A stretch of 14,437 nt of DNA from Prevotella sp. CAG:1185 (GTDB lineage Bacteria; Bacteroidota; Bacteroidia; Bacteroidales; Bacteroidaceae): assembly GCA_000436695.1 (NCBI GenBank), contig HF992521.1, forward strand, positions 1 to 14,437, written 5' to 3'. Within the stretch, counting starts at the first letter, position 1. Each line of letters begins with the position of its first letter. The notes beneath the pieces are model-generated. The model did no database searches and was not told the DNA's origin. It saw only the letters and a program-made list of their open reading frames with translations. The position numbers and the translations under genes are program-made. Below are positions 5,127 to 13,072 of the stretch, piece by piece.

Positions 5127-8024
5127 ATGAAAAGACTGAACAAACTATTTTGCGCGCTCCTCACAGGAGTGCTTGCCATGAACGCTAACATGGCCGGAGC
5201 CCAGAACTGGAACTTCAAATCTACACCATCAGACGACGAAGCCAACCTGAAGGCTGACTCAAAGAACTGGAAGTATGACTCGACTAACGACCGCTACTCT
5301 AATCTTAACGCACTGAACGGGGCACTGACAGCCAACGGACAGAGCCTTAAGATGACCGACGGACTGACCTTTGAGGAAAGCGAAACCGACGGACTGCGCA
5401 TAGACGTGGACAAGAGACTCATACTGAACAAGAAAGGCACCATAACCATTGTAGGACTGAAGGAAGGACAGGTGGTTACGGTTGAAGGTACGAGCAGCCA
5501 CAAGACAACGGCAAGAAGCATAACAGCCACCAATCTGGCAGGTACTACAGGATTTGATCAAAAGGTTACGATGGAAACCACGCTGACATGCACGGGTACG
5601 GTTGAAGCCGACGGCGACGTGACAATATCCAACCCCGACGGAGGTTTCTATCTCTACAGCATCAACGTGAAGGACGAGAGCGAGGTTACGCCCCCGGTGA
5701 GCAGCTATAACGACGTGCCGCTCAACACAGCCAAGAACCAGATGGTGCTGACTCTGGGCAGCGAGGTGAAATATTATAACACCGACGACGTTAAGGTGGC
5801 ATTCAACCGCGAGGCAGGCACCGTAACCGTAACGCCCAACGCCGGAACATGGCAGGACGTTTACACCAAGACCGTTAACAGCATAAGCTTCGCGCTGGCA
5901 AAGGACGACACCGAGGGCGGCGAAGTAAGCGAGGGCGACGTAAAGATAAAGACATACAGCGGATGGTTCGAGACAGCCTACATCGAATGGGAACTGCTCA
6001 GCGGCGCATCTTCATATAATGTATATGTAAAGGGCGGCTCTGTAGGCAGCGAATACACCAAGATTGACTATCAGCTCGTGCGCAAATATAAGTCTTACGG
6101 ACGCGCCGACGTGCCCGGACTGAGCGCCGGAACTTACTCGCTGAAGGTTGTGCCCGTAATAGGCGGCAACGAGGACGAGAGCAAGGCCAGCAGCGTGGAC
6201 GGCATAGAGGTAAAAGGACACGACCGCACTGGATTTGCATTCGCCAACGGCAAGGCTCCGGGAGCATACAACAACGACGGAACACTGAAGAAAAACGCCG
6301 TGGTTATATATGTAACCGACGACAACAAGGACGACATAACACTCGACGTTGTTACAAGCAGCAAGGGTGCCGTCACATCGTGCAAGGGACTGCAGACCAT
6401 TCTCAACAGCATCAAGAAGGGCTACGACAGCCGCGTGTTCGTGTTCAGAATGATCGGTCAGGTAAGCGTGCCGGCTGATGCCGACAAGGGCGACATCGTT
6501 GTCGACATGGGCGGCAAGACTACATGCCCGGGCGTAACAGTTGAGGGTATAGGCAACGACGCCGTAGCCGACGGATGGGGCCTGCGCGTTAAGAACGCCA
6601 GCTCGGTTGAGATAAGGAACATCGGATTCATGAACTGCAGCAGCAGCGAGGGCGACAACGTGGGCCTGCAGCAGGACAACGAATATGTATGGGTGCACAA
6701 CTGTGACATGTTCTACGGCAACGCAGGAAGCGACGCCGACCAGATTAAGGGCGACGGTGCGCTCGACTGCAAGAAGTCTAACTACATCACATTCTCATAC
6801 AACCACTTCTGGGACAACGGCAAGGCTTGTCTGCTCGGACTGAGCGGCGAGAACGACAAGATGTACATCACGTATCATCACAACTGGTTTGACCACTCTG
6901 ACAGCCGTCACCCGAGAATCAGGTCTTACTCGGCACACGTATACAACAACTACTTTGACGGATGCGCTAAATACGGCGTAGGCTCTACCAACGCGTCAAG
7001 CGTGTTTGTTGAGAACAACTACTACCGCAACACCAACCGCCCGATGATGATATCAATGCAGGGAACCGACGTGGCTTTCGGCGACGGAACATTCTCAAGC
7101 GAGGACGGAGGTATAATCAAGTCATACGGCAACGCATTCGCCGAGAAGTCGAGCAAGTTCAGCTTCATCACATATCAGCAGGACAACGTAGAGTTTGACG
7201 CTTACGAGGCTTCAGAGCGCAACGAGAAAGTGCCTTCATCAGTAAAGACAAAGAAGGGCGGAACAACATACAACAACTTTGATACCGACCCGTCGATAAT
7301 GTACGAATATACTCCCGACCCTGCCAACGAGGTGGTATCAGTAGTTACAGGCAAATACGGAGCAGGACGCCTGCAGCACGGCGACTTCCAGTGGTCGTTC
7401 AACAACTCTGTAGACGACAGCAGCTACGACGTGAACAAGGAGCTTAAATCAGCCGTTACCAACTACAAGACAACGCTCGTAGGCATCTTTGACGGCAGCA
7501 ACGACGAAAGCGGCAATCAGGGCGGCGGCGAAACCACAGAGCCTGGAGGCAACGAGGGTGAAACCGGCGAGACTACAGGCGGAGAGACAACCGGAGGCAA
7601 CGAAGGTGAGACCGGAGGCGACGAAGGTGAAGGCGAAGGCACTGAAACACCTGTAACAGGCGACGTGATAACATGCAGCTTCGGTGAAAACAAGAGCTAC
7701 TCTAACACAGCATTCTTCACAATCAGCGGCAACACATCAGGCACCAAGGGCACAATAACAGTGGACGGAACAGCCTATGAATATTGCCTCAAGATGGAGT
7801 CGTCTACAAGCATCAAGTTCACCACAACCGAGGACATGACCCTCAAGCTGTATTTCGGCAAGAAGGACAACCATAACATCAACATCGACGGCAACAAGGA
7901 AGATGCAGTTGCCGAAGGCGACCACTATGTTCTGACATACAGTCTGCCGGCAGGACAGCATGAGCTTACAAAGGCCAACACGGCCAACCTCTACCTCATA
8001 ATGCTCATACCGGCCGGAAAATAA
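5127..8024 (+). CDS. Multidomain secreted pectate lyase, polysaccharide lyase family 1
   Basis: Predicted to cleave polygalacturonate by beta-elimination, outside the cell or at its surface. It has 965 residues. Signal peptide about 1-25 (MKRLNKLFCALLTGVLAMNA, cleavage near AGA-Q). Residues ~27-180 form a beta-rich, possibly carbohydrate-binding domain starting QNWNFKS; ~195-270 is a second beta-rich region; ~280-362 is FN3-like. The PL1 beta-helix core runs ~366-790 and shows VTVEGIG, VEIRNIGF, the Ca-site region IKGDGALDCKKSNYITFSYN, HHNWFDHSDSRHPRIRS (catalytic Arg expected in HPRIR, 595-599) and HVYNNYFDG. A Gly/Glu/Thr linker (~799-838) leads to a C-terminal beta domain (847-965; FTISGNTSGTKGTITVDGTA) of binding-module type. 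Unlike many Prevotella exoenzymes it ends in LYLIMLIPAGK without a sorting tail. The core call is firm; the flanking domain names are inferred. Confidence 0.93.
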   Translation: MKRLNKLFCALLTGVLAMNANMAGAQNWNFKSTPSDDEANLKADSKNWKYDSTNDRYSNLNALNGALTANGQSLKMTDGLTFEESETDGLRIDVDKRLILNKKGTITIVGLKEGQVVTVEGTSSHKTTARSITATNLAGTTGFDQKVTMETTLTCTGTVEADGDVTISNPDGGFYLYSINVKDESEVTPPVSSYNDVPLNTAKNQMVLTLGSEVKYYNTDDVKVAFNREAGTVTVTPNAGTWQDVYTKTVNSISFALAKDDTEGGEVSEGDVKIKTYSGWFETAYIEWELLSGASSYNVYVKGGSVGSEYTKIDYQLVRKYKSYGRADVPGLSAGTYSLKVVPVIGGNEDESKASSVDGIEVKGHDRTGFAFANGKAPGAYNNDGTLKKNAVVIYVTDDNKDDITLDVVTSSKGAVTSCKGLQTILNSIKKGYDSRVFVFRMIGQVSVPADADKGDIVVDMGGKTTCPGVTVEGIGNDAVADGWGLRVKNASSVEIRNIGFMNCSSSEGDNVGLQQDNEYVWVHNCDMFYGNAGSDADQIKGDGALDCKKSNYITFSYNHFWDNGKACLLGLSGENDKMYITYHHNWFDHSDSRHPRIRSYSAHVYNNYFDGCAKYGVGSTNASSVFVENNYYRNTNRPMMISMQGTDVAFGDGTFSSEDGGIIKSYGNAFAEKSSKFSFITYQQDNVEFDAYEASERNEKVPSSVKTKKGGTTYNNFDTDPSIMYEYTPDPANEVVSVVTGKYGAGRLQHGDFQWSFNNSVDDSSYDVNKELKSAVTNYKTTLVGIFDGSNDESGNQGGGETTEPGGNEGETGETTGGETTGGNEGETGGDEGEGEGTETPVTGDVITCSFGENKSYSNTAFFTISGNTSGTKGTITVDGTAYEYCLKMESSTSIKFTTTEDMTLKLYFGKKDNHNINIDGNKEDAVAEGDHYVLTYSLPAGQHELTKANTANLYLIMLIPAGK
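7521..7640 (+). repeat. Low-complexity repeat encoding the lyase Gly/Glu/Thr linker
   Basis: Degenerate in-frame repeats of GGNEGETG / ETTGG units (for example GGAGGCAACGARGGTGA twice) encode a flexible acidic linker between the catalytic beta-helix and the C-terminal domain. Such a repeat can change length by slippage without breaking the frame. Confidence 0.75.
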
Positions 8025-8037
8025 TATCTACAGATAA

Positions 8038-8051
8038 AGGCCCTACGGCCT
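8038..8051. other. Small hairpin directly after the pectate lyase stop
   Basis: AGGCC-ctac-GGCCT, a 5-bp stem with a 4-nt loop and no T tract, located 14 bp after the stop and 17 bp before the main terminator. It may help stabilise the 3' end. Confidence 0.3.
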
Positions 8052-8067
8052 ATGTAACAAACAAAGC

Positions 8068-8103
8068 GAGACAGCACGCATCATTCGGCGTGCTGTCTCT
8101 TTT
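8068..8103 (+). terminator. Strong intrinsic terminator of the pectate lyase operon
   Basis: Perfect 12-bp stem GAGACAGCACGC (8068-8079) / GCGTGCTGTCTC (8088-8099), 8-nt loop, then TTTT. It lies 44 bp after the lyase stop. Confidence 0.92.
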
Positions 8104-8286
8104 AGTTTTTATGGCCGACAAATGTAAAACTAATAAACCGATAACGAGCGTCAACAATAAAAGCAACCGCTAAAATAAGCCCGACAATATATAATATAAT
8201 GTAAACAAAAGCATCAAATATTTATCATTATAATCAAAAAGAGAAAATCCCAATAAATATTTATCGCAAATATGCTTAATATAATG
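8104..8286. other. AT-rich gene-free stretch
   Basis: Between the lyase terminator and the control region of the first tandem paralogue. I see no coding frame, RNA gene or repeat; it is only very AT-rich with many short palindromes expected from composition. Confidence 0.5.
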
Positions 8287-8316
8287 ACAAATTAATATTA
8301 TTTATCGACAGAATGA

Positions 8317-8330
8317 TTGATATAAATCAA
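8317..8330. promoter_or_regulatory. FNR/CRP-type palindrome, paralogue 1
   Basis: TTGATATAAATCAA, a perfect TTGAT-N4-ATCAA palindrome, the consensus for E. coli FNR and related Crp/Fnr regulators. It is centred 66.5 bp upstream of the start of the -7-like box and 30 bp after the start of a second conserved block (ACAAATTAAT, from 8287). The regulator that binds it is not in this window. Confidence 0.65.
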
Positions 8331-8389
8331 TTTTAACGGGTATAACAAAATAAATATTATAATTTATAACTTATTTGCAATAATAAATA

Positions 8390-8397
8390 TTTTTTTG
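8390..8397 (+). promoter_or_regulatory. Weak -7-like box, paralogue 1
   Basis: TTTTTTTG, one mismatch to TAnnTTTG, at the position where the other three copies have their -7 box. No TTG -33 is present at the right distance. The promoter of the broken copy therefore looks weaker than the others. Confidence 0.35.
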
Positions 8398-8453
8398 TGA
8401 AAAAAATAACAATCAAACGTTTTTATATTTAAACCATTAAACAGAATAGGCTT

Positions 8454-9649
8454 ATGAAGAAAATTCTACTTATTGTATTTGCAATGCTCTCACTGAACAC
8501 ATTTGCAATGGTGCCAAAAACACCTTTAAAAACTGCCAATACAGAATCGCTAAAGCCGGTAAAATTTAAAGCACAGGGAAGTTTTAAGGATTTTGTAGGC
8601 TCAAAAGCAGTAATCCCCGCAGTCAAGGCTCCGGCAAAAGCCCCGGCAGAAGGCACTACATCGAAATTTTATATGGACTGCATAGAAGCAATTACGGGCA
8701 TCCAATATTTCTGCAACTTAAATCATATATACTCGGAAATAACCACACCCCCGACAACAAGGCATACATTTCAAACATATTCTATACAACCATACTGGGC
8801 GACGACCTTTATATAGAAGGAACAGTTGACCCCGACGGAAGCATTGAGATAGGATACCAGAAACTTGCGGATTATAACGGAGCGTCATTATATATAGTCA
8901 GCATTGACCCAATGTCAGGTTATGCCGACACCGAAGCAACATTCAAGCTCAACTACGACAAGACAAGCAATGTGTATTATTCTGACGAAAACGCATACTT
9001 TGGCGTGTTTGTAGACTATGGCGAAGGATTAGAAAAAGAACCGGATACATATTGCAACATCTTAACATATTATCCAGAGGACTCTTTCCCCGAGCCAACA
9101 AAATATGAGTATTATTTCGCAGACAAAGCCGGCATGCCAATGGACACTTGGATCGACATGATCGACCTTGGCGGAGGATATTTCTATGTAAACAACATGA
9201 TGCCCGGACACGAGGACGCATGGATGCTCGGAAGTTTCTATGACGGCAACATAGTGCTTTATTCATATCAGATAGCCACAGACAACTGCGCTTACGCATT
9301 TTTGGATAGAGAAGGATATATAGAGCCTGACGCCACACTGACATACAACAGCTCCACCGACAGCTATGACCTTGATTCAAGCTTAATGTTAGGCGACGTA
9401 ATGTACGACAACGGCAAATTGTCAGGCAACGAACCCGGACTGTATATCTATTCTAACCTGCTCACCGGCCTGTCTATCTGCAACACTTCAACAGGTATAA
9501 GCAAGACCGAGAACAGCGGCAAAGATGCTGTTTCAACAGAATACTTCGACCTCTCAGGCCGCCGCATCAACAACGCGTCTAAAGGCATAAGCATAATGCT
9601 GCAGAAATATGCCGACGGAACAAGCAAGGCCGTAAAGGTGATGAGATAA
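8454..9649 (+). pseudogene. Tandem secreted-protein paralogue 1, broken by a frameshift
   Basis: The first of four paralogues. The N-terminal frame (8454-8816) starts with the family signal peptide MKKILLIVFAMLSLNTFA and continues through KAPAEGTTSKFYMDCIEAITG. After that, family homology continues in another frame (LQLKSYILGNN, then DNKAYISNIFYTTILGDDLY, YYPEDSFPEPTKYEY) to the normal tail STEYFDLSGRRINNASKG and stop at 9649. One missing base near TATTT (8706-8710) explains the shift; restoring it gives ITGIQYFLQLKSY and about 398 residues, the family length. The unshifted frame ends after 120 residues. The ATG at 8912 is inside the old domain and has no signal peptide, so I do not call the downstream frame a separate gene. 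The rest has no other lesion, so the break is recent, or a sequencing error. Confidence 0.8.
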
Positions 9650-9725
9650 GGAATAAATGACTTAACCTTAAAAAACATAAAGGCCAGCACAGGCTAACGG
9701 CACAAAGACGGCCAAAAGACAAAAC

Positions 9726-9762
9726 GGGACAGCGCATATTATTCAGTGCGCTGTCTCTTTTT
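9726..9762 (+). terminator. Terminator after paralogue 1
   Basis: GGGACAGCGCA (9726-9736) pairs with TGCGCTGTCTC (9747-9757), 11 bp with one G-T pair and a 10-nt loop, then TTTTT. Its stem closely resembles the pectate lyase terminator (shared GACAGC / GCTGTCTCTTTT). Confidence 0.9.
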
Positions 9763-9944
9763 ATTTTATAAATTAACAAATATGCCACAGGCCACAAAAA
9801 TAAAAAAAGCATACAATCCGGCCATTTGACACGCAACAGAGAAACATATAACACGATGTAAGTAAAAACATGAAATAATTGTACTTAGTACACATAGCAG
9901 CGCGGCATGTGAATATTATGTATAAAAATACACTTAATATAATT
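9763..9944. other. AT-rich gene-free stretch with two isolated palindromes
   Basis: No gene seen. It contains TGTACTTAGTACA (9880-9892) and TGTATAAAAATACA (9919-9932), both inverted repeats that the other copies lack at these positions. They may be operators specific to paralogue 2 or chance palindromes. Confidence 0.35.
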
Positions 9945-9972
9945 ACAATTTAACACAATCCCCGTTATTTGC

Positions 9973-9986
9973 TTAACATAAATCAA
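9973..9986. promoter_or_regulatory. Degenerate FNR/CRP-type site, paralogue 2
   Basis: TTAACATAAATCAA keeps the right half-site ATCAA and differs from the other copies at two positions in the left half. The centre lies exactly 67.5 bp upstream of the -7 box. The second conserved block, ACAATTTAACACAATCC, begins at 9945, 28 bp upstream. Confidence 0.5.
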
Positions 9987-10046
9987 GTATCAAAAAATAA
10001 ACGAAAAAAATATTATAAAATTAAACATTGTTAGACAAAAAAATAT

Positions 10047-10054
10047 TACTTTTG
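10047..10054 (+). promoter_or_regulatory. -7 box, paralogue 2
   Basis: TACTTTTG matches TAnnTTTG, with 50 nt to the ATG. The consensus -33 position holds TTAAAC (10021-10026) rather than TTG. A TTG at 10028-10030 is only 16 bp away, outside the usual 19-21 bp spacing. Confidence 0.55.
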
Positions 10055-10104
10055 AAAAAAATTTTCAATTAAACGTGTTATATTAAAACTAAAAAAATCG
10101 GCTT

Positions 10105-11268
10105 ATGAAAAAACTATTACTCATTGTTTTTGCTGTGCTTTCAATGAACGCATTTGCACAAGCACCCAAAATTAAAAGTAACTTAAAGATAGAAAACACC
10201 TCTAAGTTCAAGAACATGGCTAAGCGCATCAACCTTCAGAAAGTAAGCAAAGCCAACAAGGTAAAGGCCAAGGCTCCTGTAAGCGGCACAACAAAGACAT
10301 ATTATGCAGACTATGGTGAATATGCTTATCAGATTGGTATTTTGGACAGATACCACGTAAAATACGATATTGTATTCGGTGACAACGGCGAAGTAAGCAT
10401 TTCTAACTTATTCTCAAGAAGTTATATCGGAACAGACCTTTATATAACCGGTAAATACGACGAGGCTACCAACGAGATAACCATCGACAACAACCAGTAT
10501 ATATACAATGATCCGGAGACCGGATATGATTTCTTCGTATCTAACGTAAATACAGAAACAGAAACAGGCGATCCAAGCACCGAGACATTTAAACTTAAGC
10601 TTGACCCGGAAACAGGAACAATAAGCTCTGAAGACCCTGACGCATTCCTCGGTCTGTATGTAACCGACGGATCTCAGACGGCAATATATACTTATGCCTG
10701 CGCACTAAATTATTATCCTGAGGATATGTTCCCGGCTGCAACTACACACAACTATACTTACGATGACTACTACGGAGAAACCCAAAGCTCAACTGTAGAC
10801 ATTGTTACTCTGGGCGACGTTTGCTATGTAAAGAGTCTTATGCCTAATTATCCTGAAGCATGGCTGAAAGGTTATATTAACGGCAACGACATCGTATTGA
10901 ACTCTTTTGCAATATGCGAAGACGATATTGCAATGCTGTTCGGAACAGAGACAGAGTATGTAGACAACGCTACTTTCGCTTACAACAGCGCCACCGATTC
11001 TTATTCATCAGAGAGCGGAATTGATCTTAGCGACTACTTCTACTACGATGGTGACGGAAAATATTATTTTACCGAAATGTACGAAAATATGATTATCAAA
11101 GGCGGCGTAGCAACAGGCATCAGCAGCGTAGAGAACAGCAATGACGCTGTTTCAACAGAATACTTCGACCTCTCTGGCCGCCGCATCAACAACGCAGCCA
11201 AGGGCATCAGCATCATGGTTAAGAAGTATGCCGACGGCACTTCAAAGGCTGTTAAGGTGATGAAATAA
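10105..11268 (+). CDS. Tandem secreted-protein paralogue 2, unrecognised family
   Basis: 387 residues, function unknown. Signal peptide MKKLLLIVFAVLSMNAFA, cleavage before QAPK. A Lys-rich variable stretch (~20-68) ends in KAKAPVSGTTKTYYADY. The rest is beta-rich, acidic and tyrosine-rich, with family landmarks VKYDIVFGDNG, DLYITGKYDEATNEITIDNN, YYPEDMFP (203-210) and MPNYPEAWLKGYINGNDIVL. It ends with a sorting-like tail EYFDLSGRRINNAAKGISIM...KYADGTSKAVKVMK. There is no lipobox Cys and no transmembrane helix after the signal, so it should be exported and probably surface-attached or secreted. It has its own promoter and terminator. The start is fixed by the signal peptide and the conserved ATCGGCTT before the ATG. 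I recognise no catalytic motif. Confidence 0.88.
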   Translation: MKKLLLIVFAVLSMNAFAQAPKIKSNLKIENTSKFKNMAKRINLQKVSKANKVKAKAPVSGTTKTYYADYGEYAYQIGILDRYHVKYDIVFGDNGEVSISNLFSRSYIGTDLYITGKYDEATNEITIDNNQYIYNDPETGYDFFVSNVNTETETGDPSTETFKLKLDPETGTISSEDPDAFLGLYVTDGSQTAIYTYACALNYYPEDMFPAATTHNYTYDDYYGETQSSTVDIVTLGDVCYVKSLMPNYPEAWLKGYINGNDIVLNSFAICEDDIAMLFGTETEYVDNATFAYNSATDSYSSESGIDLSDYFYYDGDGKYYFTEMYENMIIKGGVATGISSVENSNDAVSTEYFDLSGRRINNAAKGISIMVKKYADGTSKAVKVMK

Positions 11269-11295
11269 AGAATATCTTATACAATACTTTAATAT

Positions 11296-11333
11296 AAAAA
11301 CAGGCACGGACAAATATCCGTGCCTGTTTTTTT
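11296..11333 (+). terminator. Terminator after paralogue 2
   Basis: Five A then CAGGCACGGA (11301-11310), 6-nt loop, TCCGTGCCTG (11317-11326) and seven T. The A tract pairs with the T tract, so it could also act from the other strand. Confidence 0.93.
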
Positions 11334-11475
11334 GTAACCTCCCGAAGCCATAATAATGCAGACGAAACGTTTTTATCCAAAAATTCAAAACCAAACACAT
11401 ATTAAGCCAATCAATATAAAACGCGATAATAATTTATTAAATAAATTACGATTTAACACTATCCGTATATTTTAA

Positions 11476-11489
11476 TTGATATAAATCAA
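11476..11489. promoter_or_regulatory. FNR/CRP-type palindrome, paralogue 3
   Basis: TTGATATAAATCAA, identical to the sites of copies 1 and 4 and centred 67.5 bp upstream of the -7 box. The second conserved block (ACGATTTAACACTATCC) starts at 11448 and is directly preceded by a 17-bp perfect palindrome, AATTTATTAAATAAATT (11431-11447). Confidence 0.65.
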
Positions 11490-11549
11490 GTATATAAAAA
11501 TAAATAAAATAAAGATTACGAAATTAAACTATATTAGCAAAAAAAATGT

Positions 11550-11557
11550 TATATTTA
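11550..11557 (+). promoter_or_regulatory. -7 box, paralogue 3
   Basis: TATATTTA, one mismatch to TAnnTTTG, with 50 nt to the ATG. TTAAAC (11524-11529) occupies the -33 position with a 20-bp spacer, as in paralogue 2. Confidence 0.45.
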
Positions 11558-11607
11558 AAAAATTATTATTTCCAATTTTTTTATATCAAGACTAAAAGAA
11601 TCGGCTT

Positions 11608-12792
11608 ATGAAGAAAATTTTACTTATCGCATTTGCAGTGTTATCATTGAACTCATTTGCACAGGCACCAAAGTTCAGAGTAAACAAAACCAACAACTTT
11701 GAGACAAGAACCGTCGCTAAGTCAAAACTGACCGAGCGCCTTAACCAGCTGAAAGGCACCGCCACAGCCAACAAGGTAAAGGCAAAAGCTCCTGTGGCAG
11801 GCACAACACAGACATACTATGCCGACTATCAGGAATCTGTAACAGGAATGGGAATGCTCCAGAGAGTACACGTAAAATACAACATCATATTCGGCAACGA
11901 CGGAACCATAAGCATATCAAACATGTTCCTGAGAAGCCTTGCAGGCAATGATGTATACCTGACAGGAAAATACGACGAGGCTACAGGCGAAATAACCATT
12001 GACAACAACCAGGAAATACTGAATATAAACGGAATGAGACTCTACGTATGCAAAGAAGACGGTGAAAGCGGAATTGAAGACCCCGACAACGAGTACAAGC
12101 TGGTGCTCGACCCGGAAAAGGGCATCGTAAGGTCGGCCGACGAGAATGAGTACATTGCCCTATTCATCACAGACGGCGAGACCACAGAGCTTTACACAGA
12201 CATCAAAGACATGTTCTATTATCCCGAGGACATGTTCCCTGATGCAGTTTCTCACGGCTATTCATATACCGACATTTACGGAGAACAACAGAGCACAAAT
12301 ATAGACATCGTCACCATACAGGACATGTGCTACATAAGAAATCTTGCGCCTAAATATCCAGATGCATGGATTCCTGCCGTAATCAACAACAACAACATCT
12401 ACGCATATTCTTACATGATAGGCGATGACGACACAGCACTGATGTTCGGCACCGAGACAGAATTTGTTGACTATTGCACATTCTATTATAACAGCTCTAC
12501 CGACACCTATACAGGTGAGAGCGGCATAGAGCTTACCGACTATTTCTATTATCCCGCCGGTGACGCTTCAGTTCCTGAAGGTTACTATCTGTCATGCAGA
12601 TACACAGACATGACCATATCAGGACTTGCATCAACAGGCATAAGCAAGATAGACAACAGCGACAGCGAAGCCGTTTCAACAGAATACTTCGACCTCTCTG
12701 GCCGCCGCATCAACAATGCAGCCAAAGGCATCAACATCATGGTGAAGAAATATGCCGACGGAACAACAAAGACCGTAAAGGTTCTGAAATAA
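11608..12792 (+). CDS. Tandem secreted-protein paralogue 3, unrecognised family
   Basis: 394 residues. Signal peptide MKKILLIAFAVLSLNSFA before QAPKF, then a longer basic variable stretch (KSKLTERLNQLKGTATANK) and the family anchor KAKAPVAGTTQTYYADY. Landmarks are VKYNIIFGNDGTISISNMFL, DVYLTGKYDEATGEITIDNN, YYPEDMFP (204-211), LAPKYPDAWIPAVINNNNIY and the tail EYFDLSGRRINNAAKGINIM. It is intact and of family length. Most divergence from its neighbours lies in residues 20-65 and in the loop around residues 145-165, while the anchors and tail are held, as expected for surface proteins of one fold with variable exposed parts. Function unknown. Confidence 0.88.
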   Translation: MKKILLIAFAVLSLNSFAQAPKFRVNKTNNFETRTVAKSKLTERLNQLKGTATANKVKAKAPVAGTTQTYYADYQESVTGMGMLQRVHVKYNIIFGNDGTISISNMFLRSLAGNDVYLTGKYDEATGEITIDNNQEILNINGMRLYVCKEDGESGIEDPDNEYKLVLDPEKGIVRSADENEYIALFITDGETTELYTDIKDMFYYPEDMFPDAVSHGYSYTDIYGEQQSTNIDIVTIQDMCYIRNLAPKYPDAWIPAVINNNNIYAYSYMIGDDDTALMFGTETEFVDYCTFYYNSSTDTYTGESGIELTDYFYYPAGDASVPEGYYLSCRYTDMTISGLASTGISKIDNSDSEAVSTEYFDLSGRRINNAAKGINIMVKKYADGTTKTVKVLK

Positions 12793-12823
12793 AACAGCAG
12801 AAAATAATTGAAATATGCTATAC

Positions 12824-12860
12824 AGGCAGACACGGACTGCATGTCCTTGTCTGCCTTTTT
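12824..12860 (+). terminator. Terminator after paralogue 3
   Basis: Fourteen-position stem with one mismatch, AGGCAGACACGGAC (12824-12837) / GTCCTTGTCTGCCT (12843-12856), 5-nt loop, then a T tract to 12860. Confidence 0.9.
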
Positions 12861-12990
12861 ATTTACCTTACTGCGCCACGTACAAATTGTTTACAAATAT
12901 GCCATAAGGGATTATTGCATGACCACACGCCGATAAACAGCGTACACGGTTATACGGCTATAACAATTTAACATTATCCAGGCATATTAC

Positions 12991-13004
12991 TTGATATAAA
13001 TCAA
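12991..13004. promoter_or_regulatory. FNR/CRP-type palindrome, paralogue 4
   Basis: TTGATATAAATCAA centred 67.5 bp upstream of the -7 box. The second conserved block (ACAATTTAACATTATCC) starts at 12963 and overlaps by two bases a perfect inverted repeat, GTTATA-cggc-TATAAC (12949-12964). Confidence 0.65.
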
Positions 13005-13064
13005 ACATCTGAAAATAAAGAGAAAGAATATTATAAATAATAACAATATTAACAAAAAAAATAT

Positions 13065-13072
13065 TATATTTG
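13065..13072 (+). promoter_or_regulatory. -7 box, paralogue 4
   Basis: TATATTTG, exact TAnnTTTG, preceded by the A-rich spacer AACAAAAAAAATAT shared with copies 2 and 3. There is no TTG -33 at 19-21 bp. With a transcription start near 13079, the palindrome centre would be near -81, a position used by class I Crp/Fnr activators. Confidence 0.6.

Noticed and set aside
5554..5561. TTGATCAA palindrome resembling the FNR half-sites
   Set aside because: Inside the pectate lyase coding region and lacks the 4-bp spacer of the promoter palindromes.
8912..9649. Separate 245-residue gene
   Set aside because: It is the downstream half of frameshifted paralogue 1; family homology begins well before its ATG and it lacks a signal peptide.
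12594..12971. 125-codon + strand frame crossing the end of paralogue 3
   Set aside because: Overlaps paralogue 3 in another frame and runs through its terminator; low-complexity His/Gln/Arg translation.
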